Below, piece by piece: positions 1-6,250 of a DNA stretch of 6,428 nt. Within the stretch, counting starts at the first letter, position 1; every line of letters begins with the position of its first letter. The notes below the pieces were generated by a model. It had not been told where the DNA came from. It was given only the letters and a program-made list of their open reading frames with translations, and did no database searches. The stretch spans positions 1 to 6,428 of the forward strand of contig CAIXUF010001311.1 in the NCBI GenBank assembly GCA_903922535.1, given 5' to 3'. The stretch is from Candidatus Hydrogenedentota bacterium. Its GTDB lineage: Bacteria > Hydrogenedentota > Hydrogenedentia > Hydrogenedentiales > CAITNO01. The position numbers and the translations under genes are program-made.

Positions 1-1760
1 CCGCGCGAGGCCTTGAACACGAGTGCCTCGAAGCCCGGCGTAATCGGGGTGGCGAGTTCGACGCTCAACGACCTTGCGCGCGCGATCAACTCCTGCGGAT
101 CGGAGATTTCGGCCGGGGTGATTTTGTTCACCACCTCGGCCGCCGTGTAGCCCAGCATGCGCTCCGCGCCGACATTGAATATCTGAATGACGCCCTTCTC
201 GTCGGTGGCGATGCTCGAAAAGTTGGCACTGTTGAAAATTGCGGCCTGCAGGGGCCCCGCCTTGAGCAGCGCCTCTTCGGCCTGCCGGCGCGCGCTGATG
301 TCCCGCAGGATGCCGGTGAAGTGGCGTGTGCCACCCAGCCACATTTCGCTTACGGCTATTTCCAGAGGGACGGTGCTGCCATCCCTGCGGTGACCCACGA
401 CTTCGCGTCCCGGGCCGGTGACGCCCGCCGCACCGCCCGCACTGTGATGATCGAGAACACCAGTGTGCCGGTCCGGATCAAGCCCGGGTATCAACAGACT
501 GAGGTTGTGTCCGATGAGTTCCGCGGCGGCATAGCCGAAAAGCCGCTCGGCGGCCGGGTTAACTGTCTCGATGACCGCGCCGTCGGCATGGAGGGTGATG
601 ATGCCGTCCGCCACGGTGTTGAGAATCGCCCGGATCAGCGCGGCATTGTCACGCAGGGACTGCTGCGCCGCGTATTCCTCGGTGACGTCGCGGAACACCA
701 GCACAGCCCCGACCACCTGGCCGTCGCGGTCACGTATCGGCGCGCAACTGTCGGCTATGGCGCGCTCGCCGCCGTCGCGCGCGATCAGCACGGTGTGGTT
801 GGCCAGGCCCTGTACCGTTCCCTGCTCGAGAGTGTCTTTTATCGGCACTGTGGCGGGCTGACGGGTGTCCTGGTTGATGATGTGAAAGATCTCGTCCACC
901 GGACGGCCGACCGCCACCGGCTGCGTCCAGCCGGTAAGACCTTCAGCGATGGGGTTCAGCAGCTCCACGCGCCCCCCGGCGTCGGTGGCAATCACTGCGT
1001 CGCCGATGGACCTGAGCGTGACCGCGAGCTTGTTCTCGCTGATCTGCAAGGTGACGTTGGCGAGGTGCAGTTGCGCGTTCATCCCCTCCTGAATCTCAAG
1101 AACCTGCTTGGTGTCAAGATGCCGCAAATGTGTCGTGCGGTGCTTCATTTCACGGTGAACAAGAAGGGCAAAAGACAGGGCGCAGAGCACCGCGAAGAGG
1201 CTGCCGGCAACGATGATGGAAAACATGTAGCGCATGCGTGACCTGAACCCGGCGTCGTTTTGCGCCAGCGCATCCTCCTCCACGCTGATGAAGCCGGCCA
1301 TTTCGGCGCGAATCGAGTCCATCAGCCGCTTGCCCTGCCCGCCGCCCTCAAGGGACTGCACAGCGGCCATTTCATTATTGCGGCGCAGGTCGATGAGATG
1401 CGAAAGCTCCCCCAAGTGGGCGGCAATCAGTGGAGCCAGCGTGTCCAAGTGTTTGTGGGCGGCCGGAAGCAGGGTGCGCTGCTGCATTTCCCCCAACTGC
1501 CCGCTAAGGCTGTCGCGCACCGCCAAGTATGGTTCCAGGAAGCTTTCGTCGCCGGTCAGCGCATAGCCGCGCTGGCCGGTCTCGGCGTCTTTCAATGCGG
1601 ACAGCAGTGTGTCCACAAGGTGTATCATCTCGTAGGTGTGCCTTCGCGCCTCCGCCGCCGCCTTGATTTGACCGAAAGCCAAGAACGCCGGCGCCACCAC
1701 CGCGGCGGCCAGTATGAGCGCCCCGGCAAACAACAGCGCCGCTGTGTGAATCGCTTTCAT
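1..1760 (-). CDS. CHASE3 / multi-PAS membrane sensor protein (3' end beyond the window)
   Basis: About 586 N-terminal residues are visible, and the frame stays open to the left edge. The start at 1760 (MKAIHTAALLF) begins a first transmembrane helix at about residues 5-27. Next is a periplasmic CHASE3 domain of about 35-170, with the typical motif DAETGQRGYALTGDESFLEPY. A second helix (about 178-197) ends in basic HREMKHR. Three cytoplasmic PAS domains follow: PAS1 about 240-365 (GDAVIATD, then LVFRDVTEEYAAQQ), PAS2 about 370-490 (ADGIITLHADG, AAERLFGY, GILRDISARRQAEE) and PAS3 from about 500 (SIATDEKGVIQIFN, AERMLGYTAAEV). PAS1 and PAS2 end in the DIT/DVT-type junctions usual between PAS and the output. 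The output module is off-window: a HisKA/HATPase kinase is likeliest, GGDEF/EAL possible. A weak AAAGG precedes the start; an upstream ATG at 1767 is out of frame and stops after three codons. The gene lies 121 bases beyond the PKD-like gene on the same strand. Confidence 0.9.
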   Translation of the reverse strand, partial: MKAIHTAALLFAGALILAAAVVAPAFLAFGQIKAAAEARRHTYEMIHLVDTLLSALKDAETGQRGYALTGDESFLEPYLAVRDSLSGQLGEMQQRTLLPAAHKHLDTLAPLIAAHLGELSHLIDLRRNNEMAAVQSLEGGGQGKRLMDSIRAEMAGFISVEEDALAQNDAGFRSRMRYMFSIIVAGSLFAVLCALSFALLVHREMKHRTTHLRHLDTKQVLEIQEGMNAQLHLANVTLQISENKLAVTLRSIGDAVIATDAGGRVELLNPIAEGLTGWTQPVAVGRPVDEIFHIINQDTRQPATVPIKDTLEQGTVQGLANHTVLIARDGGERAIADSCAPIRDRDGQVVGAVLVFRDVTEEYAAQQSLRDNAALIRAILNTVADGIITLHADGAVIETVNPAAERLFGYAAAELIGHNLSLLIPGLDPDRHTGVLDHHSAGGAAGVTGPGREVVGHRRDGSTVPLEIAVSEMWLGGTRHFTGILRDISARRQAEEALLKAGPLQAAIFNSANFSSIATDEKGVIQIFNVGAERMLGYTAAEVVNKITPAEISDPQELIARARSLSVELATPITPGFEALVFKASR

Positions 1761-1881
1761 GTATGCATTCGCCTTTGTGCGGGGTGGAGCCCCTTTGCAA
1801 CGGACAGCCGCCCCGGCTTCCTGTCTCGATCTTCATGCCAGCAGTCTGAATGAACCAGTGGTGCGCTTCCCGCAATGCGCC

Positions 1882-2832
1882 CTATACTGGCTTCACGGTC
1901 GTGTTGTAACGGATGCGGAGAAAGCCCCGGGCGTTCCCCTGGTTGGGGGATGATGCGAGGCACTCGACGGCATGAACACCCGGCTCCCGGAATGTGTGTT
2001 TCAGTGCGGGTTCCGTGGAGACCTCCTGGCCATCGATGCGCCAGGCATGCTTCTGGTAGCCGGGGGGCGGCGCAAACGTCATTTCAGTGTTGACGGCGAC
2101 TTCGGCCGGAACCCCAGGCACGGGCACGACTCTTGTATGGGCCACAGCGCGTGTGGCGGACTTAATCTCGCCATTCTCGCTTGCCGACTCGATGTAGTTG
2201 ATGACGTACTCGCCCGGCTCCTTGAAGGTGTGGGTGAACGTGTTCTGATCTTGTCCCTCCGTCACGAGGTCTCCGTTCATGAACCACGAACACATGTGTC
2301 CGGGCTTGGCCACCATGGTCAATTCGAGCGTCTGACCCTCGTAATACACGGGGGGCAGGTCAATCTGGGTCTCCTCGCGCACGAAGGAGGCCATCATCCC
2401 CAACTTCTCCTTGATCTTCTTCTCGGACAACCCCGAAAGGGAGGCGATCCTCTCGACAATATCGGGAACGTCGCTGAGCGGGGCAAACACCTGAACGCTC
2501 ACCGCGCCCTGCGCGGTCTCGATGCTCAGGTCGTAACTGCCCACTTCCATGGTTGGGCTCGGCGCAATCTTGAGCGCCCCGTCCGTCTTCTCCACGCTCA
2601 GCATGTGCTTGTAGTCATGGTCGCTGGCAATGAACCGCCAGCCGCGGATGTCCTTTGACGGGATGGGTGCGCCATCATTCACCAGCTTGATGGTGGCCGA
2701 CTGTTGCGGCGCCGTGAAGGTGACCTTCACGGGATCGGCCGTAACCGTCCCGTGGCTCATCGTGGCCGAAAGGCACAACACCATAAACGCGCACAGGACA
2801 CCGCGCGTGGGAAACCAGCTTGTCTTGTTCAT
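1882..2832 (-). CDS. Secreted protein with tandem PKD/Ig-like domains
   Basis: The product has 316 residues. An N-terminal signal peptide (hydrophobic GVLCAFMVLCL at about 11-21) has a possible cleavage after VTA at residue 32. An Ig-like beta-rich region at about 35-118 contains VGSYDLSIETAQGAVSVQV. A short helical link (about 124-146, DIVERIASLSGLSEKKIKEK) follows. Two PKD-like domains at about 160-235 and 240-314 each carry an HTF(K/R)EPG motif, at residues 201-207 and 279-285, just before a beta strand (EYVINY and HAVECLA). No catalytic motif or C-terminal anchor is visible, so a periplasmic or surface binding or scaffold role is inferred. The start chosen is the ATG at 2832, because AAAAGGAG (2841-2848) sits eight bases upstream; a TTG at 2838 would be only two bases from it. 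The gene begins 33 bases after the 74-residue membrane protein stops, which suggests one operon. The specific function is not recognised. Confidence 0.85.
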   Translation of the reverse strand: MNKTSWFPTRGVLCAFMVLCLSATMSHGTVTADPVKVTFTAPQQSATIKLVNDGAPIPSKDIRGWRFIASDHDYKHMLSVEKTDGALKIAPSPTMEVGSYDLSIETAQGAVSVQVFAPLSDVPDIVERIASLSGLSEKKIKEKLGMMASFVREETQIDLPPVYYEGQTLELTMVAKPGHMCSWFMNGDLVTEGQDQNTFTHTFKEPGEYVINYIESASENGEIKSATRAVAHTRVVPVPGVPAEVAVNTEMTFAPPPGYQKHAWRIDGQEVSTEPALKHTFREPGVHAVECLASSPNQGNARGFLRIRYNTTVKPV

Positions 2833-2840
2833 GATCAATG

Positions 2841-2848
2841 CTCCTTTT
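2841..2848 (-). promoter_or_regulatory. Ribosome binding site fixing the start of the PKD-like gene
   Basis: The minus strand reads AAAAGGAG here, followed by eight bases and the ATG at 2832. This spacing is ideal for that ATG and far too short for the in-frame TTG at 2838, so it decides the start. Confidence 0.8.
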
Positions 2849-2865
2849 GCATTTCGTCAGGAATG

Positions 2866-3090
2866 TCAATGGCGCTTCATAAGCGCGAAAAACAGCATCG
2901 CGGCGCCGATGCCTGTGGAGCCCGCGCCGGCCCAGACAGGGACATTGACCGAGTGCTTCTCGTTGATTGTCAGTTCGATGGGGCCCAACTTGGCGCCCTG
3001 CGACTCCTTGGTGTAGCTGAACTGGCCATACACCAGGCCCAGTATTCCGGCCACAATCAGCAGGACCGCCACTATCGTGTATGCATTCAT
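2866..3090 (-). CDS. Small two-helix membrane protein of unknown function
   Basis: The product has 74 residues with two predicted membrane helices, at about 5-22 (TIVAVLLIVAGILGLVYG) and 52-70 (WAGAGSTGIGAAMLFFALM). They are joined by a polar loop with the motifs FSYTKES and KLGPIELTINEKHSV, and the protein ends in MKRH. Small hypothetical proteins with a YTxx...GPIxxxxxxKHxVPxP loop between two helices are widespread in environmental bacteria. The layout also resembles DUF3185-type proteins, but I cannot confirm the family. The start at 3090 is supported by CCGGAGAAG about seven bases upstream. The stop lies 33 bases before the PKD-like gene, so co-translation from one message is likely. No enzymatic residues are visible; a structural or stress-related inner-membrane role is only a guess. 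Confidence 0.8.
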   Translation of the reverse strand: MNAYTIVAVLLIVAGILGLVYGQFSYTKESQGAKLGPIELTINEKHSVNVPVWAGAGSTGIGAAMLFFALMKRH

Positions 3091-3118
3091 CCGTTCTTCT
3101 CCGGTTGATAAAAGCCAT

Positions 3119-3149
3119 ATTCTCCGCCGCGGGTGGCGCGGCGGAGAAT
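3119..3149 (-). terminator. Strong 12-bp hairpin, possible terminator after the Lmo0937-like gene
   Basis: ATTCTCCGCCGC (3119-3130) pairs perfectly with GCGGCGGAGAAT (3138-3149) around a seven-base loop. On the minus strand the stem is followed by ATGGCTTTTATC, so the T run starts about five bases after the stem rather than at once. It lies 77 bases after the stop of the Lmo0937-like gene and about 28 bases before the start of the next gene. It could be an imperfect intrinsic terminator, or a 5' leader or mRNA-stabilising hairpin of the downstream gene pair. Confidence 0.5.
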
Positions 3150-3225
3150 CAAAAGCGCAGTCAATATTGCGGGCTGCGTGAACGCCTGTTCAGCACTGCC
3201 CTTCCGGGAAACTGCCTCCCCGCTG

Positions 3226-3375
3226 CTAAAGCACGCGCCGTCCCTGAATCAGACGCACCAGCACCACGATGACCGCGATGACCAGCAGCACGTGTATCAA
3301 TCCGCCCATCGTGGTCGACGTGACCAGGCCGAGGAGCCACAGAACGACCAGAATGATCACCAGTGTCTCTAGCAT
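3226..3375 (-). CDS. Lmo0937-family small membrane protein
   Basis: The product has 49 residues, almost entirely hydrophobic. A first helix (about 2-19) contains VLWLLGLVTS, then comes the turn TTMGGLIH, a second helix (about 27-42) and the basic tail RLIQGRRVL. The pattern LWLLGLVTSxTMGGLIHxLLVIAxI is the signature I recognise for the Lmo0937 family of about 50-residue membrane proteins, and the length matches. The molecular role is unknown; members often sit among stress-response or general envelope genes. The frame extends upstream of 3375, but AGGAGAAG lies about six bases before that ATG and homology begins there, so the short form is chosen. It starts 58 bases after the entericidin-fusion gene stops, on the same strand, so it may share its message. 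Confidence 0.88.
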   Translation of the reverse strand: MLETLVIILVVLWLLGLVTSTTMGGLIHVLLVIAVIVVLVRLIQGRRVL

Positions 3376-3433
3376 GATTCTTCTCCTGTACTCATGTGCA
3401 CCATTCCTTTGCGGCGCGTTCGCCGCGTTGCCG

Positions 3434-3832
3434 TCAGTGCGGGTCAGGGGCAAACAGCGCGGAAATCGTGTGATGCGCGGTGACCTTTTCAAAACTGTAG
3501 CGGCTCACGGCGCCCACGGAGTTGCCGTCAACCAGCACATCCGCCACATGGTGGCCCGGCTTCGCGTTGATGGCGAACGTATAGTCTGCCCCGTAAGAGA
3601 CGCTGATGCCGCCTGAAGGGCTAATCATGCCGCCCGATTTTGCAGTCGCCGTAATGGTGTGCATCCGCGGATGCCGCATTTCCTTCTGGGTGTCAGCCGC
3701 GGCGTTTTCAACGGCCTGTCCTCCATTCTCGATATCCTTGCCCGCGCCTTTGAACGTGTTGCAGCCGGAGGCACCGATTCCTATCAGTGCGCAAACCAGC
3801 AGCGTCACGACCAGTCCAGCAGTTGTCTTCAT
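3434..3832 (-). CDS. Entericidin-like lipoprotein fused to an InlB-B-repeat-like domain
   Basis: The product has 132 residues. Residues 1-24 are a lipoprotein signal ending in GASGC, so Cys24 would be lipidated. Residues 24-49 (CNTFKGAGKDIENGGQAVEN) match the short entericidin A/B lipoprotein pattern, and those proteins normally end here. A linker (about 50-57) leads into a domain of about 58-128 with HTITATAKSGGMISPSGG, YGADYTFAINAKPGHHVADVL, VDGNSVG, YSFEKVTAHHTISALF. This is the characteristic pattern of the divergent InlB B-repeat (Flg_new_2-like) domain found singly or in tandem in bacterial surface proteins. The start at 3832 is supported by AAGAAGGAT about eight bases upstream; longer in-frame starts lack a signal peptide at their N-terminus. 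The first 49 residues align without gaps to the entericidin at 6093-6248, with 31 identical by eye. Likely location is the outer-membrane inner face or surface; the role is unknown, and a toxin-type function should not be assumed. Confidence 0.85.
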   Translation of the reverse strand: MKTTAGLVVTLLVCALIGIGASGCNTFKGAGKDIENGGQAVENAAADTQKEMRHPRMHTITATAKSGGMISPSGGISVSYGADYTFAINAKPGHHVADVLVDGNSVGAVSRYSFEKVTAHHTISALFAPDPH

Positions 3833-3971
3833 GTTGAAACATCCTTCTTGTTTGACATTGTCCGGGGCGTTTTTTCCCCAGGGGTTTACCTGACTGACAA
3901 ATGGGGAATTCCGCCTGCCAGAAAATGTGCATGTGGTCAATTCGATGACTGGGTGGCCGGGCGCCACCGCA

Positions 3972-6026
3972 TCACCTCTCATCGCTTTTCTTGTCTTTGT
4001 TGTCACTGCCCGGCGCCGATGGCCGGTTGTCTTTCTTTTTCGTGGTGTCTGAGCGGGTCGGCTGCGCTTTGGGTTGCGGACTTTGCGGCCTCACTTCCGG
4101 CCTCGTTTCCTGGCGCTTGGGCGACTCACGGGTGGGTTCCACCTTCTGCGGCGCACTTTGAACCGGACGCGGGGCGGGCCTGGCATCCGGTTTGGCCTGC
4201 ACACCCGCCGGCTTCGGCCTCTCAACATTCCGCGAACTTGGGGCTGCGGTCTCGGGTCTCGCCGGAGCAGCTTCCCGCCTGGCCGGCTTTTCTTGCGGAG
4301 CCGTCGTCCCCGGTGCCGGCTCGGACTTTGGCTCGTCCGGTTTGGAATCAACCCGATTCGGCTTCTCCGCGCCCGGGGACGGCCTGGCCTCAGTCGTCTG
4401 CGGTGTTGCATTCGGCTTTGTCACCGTCGGCTTGGGTCCGACACGGTTCGGTTTCTCCCTGCCCGTGGAGGGCTTGGACTCGGTTGTCTGTGGTGTCGAC
4501 TCCGGTTTTGTCGTCTCCGGCCTGGGTCCGACACGATTTGGCTTCTCCTTCACCATGGTCGGCTGGGTCTCCGCCTTTCCCGGCTTTTCCGGAGTCTGCG
4601 GGCGACCGGTTACCGTTTCCACGTTTCTTGGCCCTTCCTTCCGGGTCCGGCCTTCCACCGCCTGCGGTTTTGGCGCAACGGGGATGGGCGGAGGGGCCTT
4701 TACGCCTTCCACGTTCTCGGCCGATTTCGCCGCAACGGGGGACACCGGCAACTGCATTCTGACCGCACGGCCCTCTTTGGACTTTCCGGGGGGCGCAGAC
4801 GCCGTCTCCAGCTTCGCGCGTTCCGCCTGGAACTTGCGGACTTCCTGCCCGCGTGTTTCGAACTGCTTGCGCTCGTCCGTGTTCACCGTTGCGAAATGCA
4901 GCGGCATGGACTTGCTTTGCGCCGCCTCGGCAAAGCTCCTGCCGACGAGCATGTTCTCCGGGGTGTCGGCTTTGCGGGTGTTGAATATGTTCAACTGGAG
5001 GGCCAGCGTCTGGGGCGGGCGCGCCTCCACATGCTCGCGGCGATAGCTGAACTGCTCCTGGACGTGGCTGTCCCACTGCGGATCCAGGCTCAACTGCTGC
5101 GAGCGATAGTGCGTGTAAATAGGATCGTCGCCATAACGCCGGGCCTCCTGCGAGTACCACGGATGGAAGCCCCGCTCTTCATAACGGCGGTCGTAATAAT
5201 CGCCGAAGTAATAATGATGCGACCGTGTCTGGACAAAAAGCGATGCGGCAATTACGCCGAGGTCAATAATGACGCTGGGCGAGTAAGAATAGTCGGGCCG
5301 CGCATAAACAGGGTGGTCGTAGTATACCGGCGCGAACATCACGCCACGATGGACAATGTCGTGGTCCCAATAACCCGGCACGTAGACGTAGCCTCTCGGC
5401 GTCCATGTATAATGTGCAGGTGCCCAAACCCAGTCTGGCTGCTGCGGCACCCAGTATCCGGGCTGCCAGTCGTAGCGGGTGTCCTGCCAGACCCAACTGC
5501 CGGAGGTCCATATGTTTCCGGGCGCGGGCGCGGGGGAACTGGGACCGGCTTCAAGCGGTTCCGGCGGAGGCGGCAGGTAGGTCACCTCGGTTTGGGCAAT
5601 CGGCCCCCAGAAGCCTGAAATCCACTGCGAACCCCCTGTTACGGGTGTCCAATATCCGGGAACCCATTGGCGTCCGGGCGGAATGTCCCGCCAAACGCCG
5701 CTCACCCAGATGAAGTCACTCCGATCATCATCATAACTCCAGTAGCCGGGAATCCAAGCCACATTGGCGCCTTCCGGCCGCTGATCGGGCGGCACCTCCG
5801 CAATGGGATCATACGGGGCCTTCGTGATTACAACCCCCGCTGTGGCGCCCGTCATGGACGCCTCCGCGAATGCTTCGTGAACGGGGCCGCGCGTCAGCAT
5901 CTGCACGCCTGCCTCGGTTGCAGGCTGGCCCTGGGCGGCCATGGCCGCGCCCAGCACCACAAAGCATACGGCCCAGATCCCAACCGTCGGCGCGGCGGCT
6001 ATCCATACACGTCGAGACATACTCAT
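3972..6026 (-). CDS. Secreted WXXGXW-repeat protein with proline-rich tail
   Basis: The product has 684 residues. A signal peptide (about 1-31: RR, hydrophobic core, AMA-AQ) is followed by six WxxGxW hexads at 91-96, 107-112, 121-126, 135-140, 173-178 and 187-192, plus a YVPGYW variant at 215-220. This is the pattern of the WXXGXW/YXWGXW repeat family. A tyrosine-rich middle (about 228-345) contains FAPVYYDHPVY, SHHYYFGDYYDRRY and FSYRREHVEARPP. From about 410 the chain is low-complexity, rich in Pro, Lys, Glu and Thr, with three EKPNRV copies spaced 30 residues apart (494, 524, 554), ending in KDKKSDER. No catalytic motif is seen; it is likely a periplasmic or wall-associated structural protein whose tail is disordered. 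The start at 6026 has GGGAGAA about eight bases upstream and puts the signal peptide at the N-terminus, whereas starting at 6074 adds 16 residues overlapping the preceding terminator. Entericidin-like genes flank it on both sides. Confidence 0.88.
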   Translation of the reverse strand: MSMSRRVWIAAAPTVGIWAVCFVVLGAAMAAQGQPATEAGVQMLTRGPVHEAFAEASMTGATAGVVITKAPYDPIAEVPPDQRPEGANVAWIPGYWSYDDDRSDFIWVSGVWRDIPPGRQWVPGYWTPVTGGSQWISGFWGPIAQTEVTYLPPPPEPLEAGPSSPAPAPGNIWTSGSWVWQDTRYDWQPGYWVPQQPDWVWAPAHYTWTPRGYVYVPGYWDHDIVHRGVMFAPVYYDHPVYARPDYSYSPSVIIDLGVIAASLFVQTRSHHYYFGDYYDRRYEERGFHPWYSQEARRYGDDPIYTHYRSQQLSLDPQWDSHVQEQFSYRREHVEARPPQTLALQLNIFNTRKADTPENMLVGRSFAEAAQSKSMPLHFATVNTDERKQFETRGQEVRKFQAERAKLETASAPPGKSKEGRAVRMQLPVSPVAAKSAENVEGVKAPPPIPVAPKPQAVEGRTRKEGPRNVETVTGRPQTPEKPGKAETQPTMVKEKPNRVGPRPETTKPESTPQTTESKPSTGREKPNRVGPKPTVTKPNATPQTTEARPSPGAEKPNRVDSKPDEPKSEPAPGTTAPQEKPARREAAPARPETAAPSSRNVERPKPAGVQAKPDARPAPRPVQSAPQKVEPTRESPKRQETRPEVRPQSPQPKAQPTRSDTTKKKDNRPSAPGSDNKDKKSDER
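4290..4547 (-). repeat. 90-bp tandem repeats coding the EKPNRV units
   Basis: Three consecutive units encode 30-residue repeats beginning at EKPNRV (residues 494, 524 and 554 of the WXXGXW protein). Units 1 (4458-4547) and 2 (4368-4457) share EKPNRVGP, KP and TPQTTE at the same spacing. The third (about 4290-4367) keeps EKPNRV and then diverges. This looks like in-frame duplication that lengthens the disordered tail; the left boundary is approximate. Confidence 0.75.
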
Positions 6027-6072
6027 GACTTGTTCTCCCAGCCACAATCGGCCAGTGTTTTTCAACAATCGC

Positions 6073-6092
6073 AAAAAGCGGAGCTATTCCGC
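6073..6092 (-). terminator. Intrinsic terminator directly after the small entericidin gene
   Basis: On the minus strand GCGGA, loop ATAGC and TCCGC (6078-6092) form a perfect five-base-pair stem followed at once by TTTTT (6073-6077). It begins at the base after the TAG stop codon at 6093-6095. It should end or attenuate transcription between the entericidin gene and the WXXGXW gene, whose ATG is only 46 bases further on. Confidence 0.8.
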
Positions 6093-6248
6093 CTATTTGC
6101 CCTGGGCATCCGTGGCCGCGTTTTCAACGCCCCGACCGCCCTTTTGAATGTCCCTTCCCGCACCTTTGACCGTGTTGCAGCCAAGTGTGCCCATGCCGAT
6201 GAGTGCGCCGACGGTCAACGCAACAACCAATTTGGTAAACGTTCTCAT
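6093..6248 (-). CDS. Entericidin A/B-family small lipoprotein
   Basis: The product has 51 residues: MRTFTKLVVALTVGALIGMG as lipoprotein signal, then TLGC with the lipidation cysteine at residue 24, then NTVKGAGRDIQKGGRGVENA and a short end TDAQGK. The CNTxKGAGxDIxxGG pattern and the length fit entericidin A/B lipoproteins. In enterobacteria these are a small antidote/toxin-type lipoprotein pair linked to stationary-phase lysis, but in most genomes members are simply small envelope lipoproteins of unknown role. The start at 6248 is preferred over an ATG at 6254 for two reasons: AAAGGA lies eight bases upstream of it but only two from the other, and from 6248 the protein aligns gap-free from Met1 to its paralogue at 3434-3832, with Cys24 in the same position. 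The gene was found by reading the minus strand directly. An intrinsic terminator follows its stop. Confidence 0.87.
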   Translation of the reverse strand: MRTFTKLVVALTVGALIGMGTLGCNTVKGAGRDIQKGGRGVENAATDAQGK

Positions 6249-6250
6249 TT

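Noticed and set aside
321..1241. Plus-strand 306-codon frame, and a second at 1260-1853
   Set aside because: They are antisense to a clearly recognisable CHASE3/PAS coding sequence on the minus strand, and their translations show no family resemblance.
1760..1770. An 11-base sequence TGTATGCATTC at the start of the sensor gene, also present near 3079-3088 at the start of the 74-residue protein gene
   Set aside because: It lies just outside one coding region and inside the other, at different positions relative to the ATG, so a shared regulatory site is unlikely; ATGCAT is itself palindromic and the match may be chance.
2833..2838. TTG start at 2838 for the PKD-like gene
   Set aside because: Only two bases separate it from the Shine-Dalgarno sequence; the ATG at 2832 has eight-base spacing.
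3411..3426. GCGGCG-CGTT-CGCCGC hairpin just after the entericidin-fusion gene
   Set aside because: A perfect six-base stem, but no T run follows on the minus strand, so it cannot be called an intrinsic terminator.
3376..3492. Upstream extension of the Lmo0937-like protein to 88 residues
   Set aside because: The added residues are polar, overlap the preceding gene's 3' end and are unlike the family; a good ribosome binding site precedes the ATG at 3375.
3952..3968. GGTGGC/GCCACC hairpin just after the WXXGXW gene
   Set aside because: A six-base stem with no T run after it; it could arise by chance in GC-rich sequence.
4074..5618. Long plus-strand open frame (about 514 codons) opposite the WXXGXW gene, with further plus-strand frames at 3659-4762 and 4192-5046
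   Set aside because: The products are Arg/Pro/Leu-rich or Ser/Gly/Phe-rich with no domain, and they lie opposite a gene with signal peptide, family repeats and a ribosome binding site. They are antisense shadows of a low-complexity, GC-rich gene.
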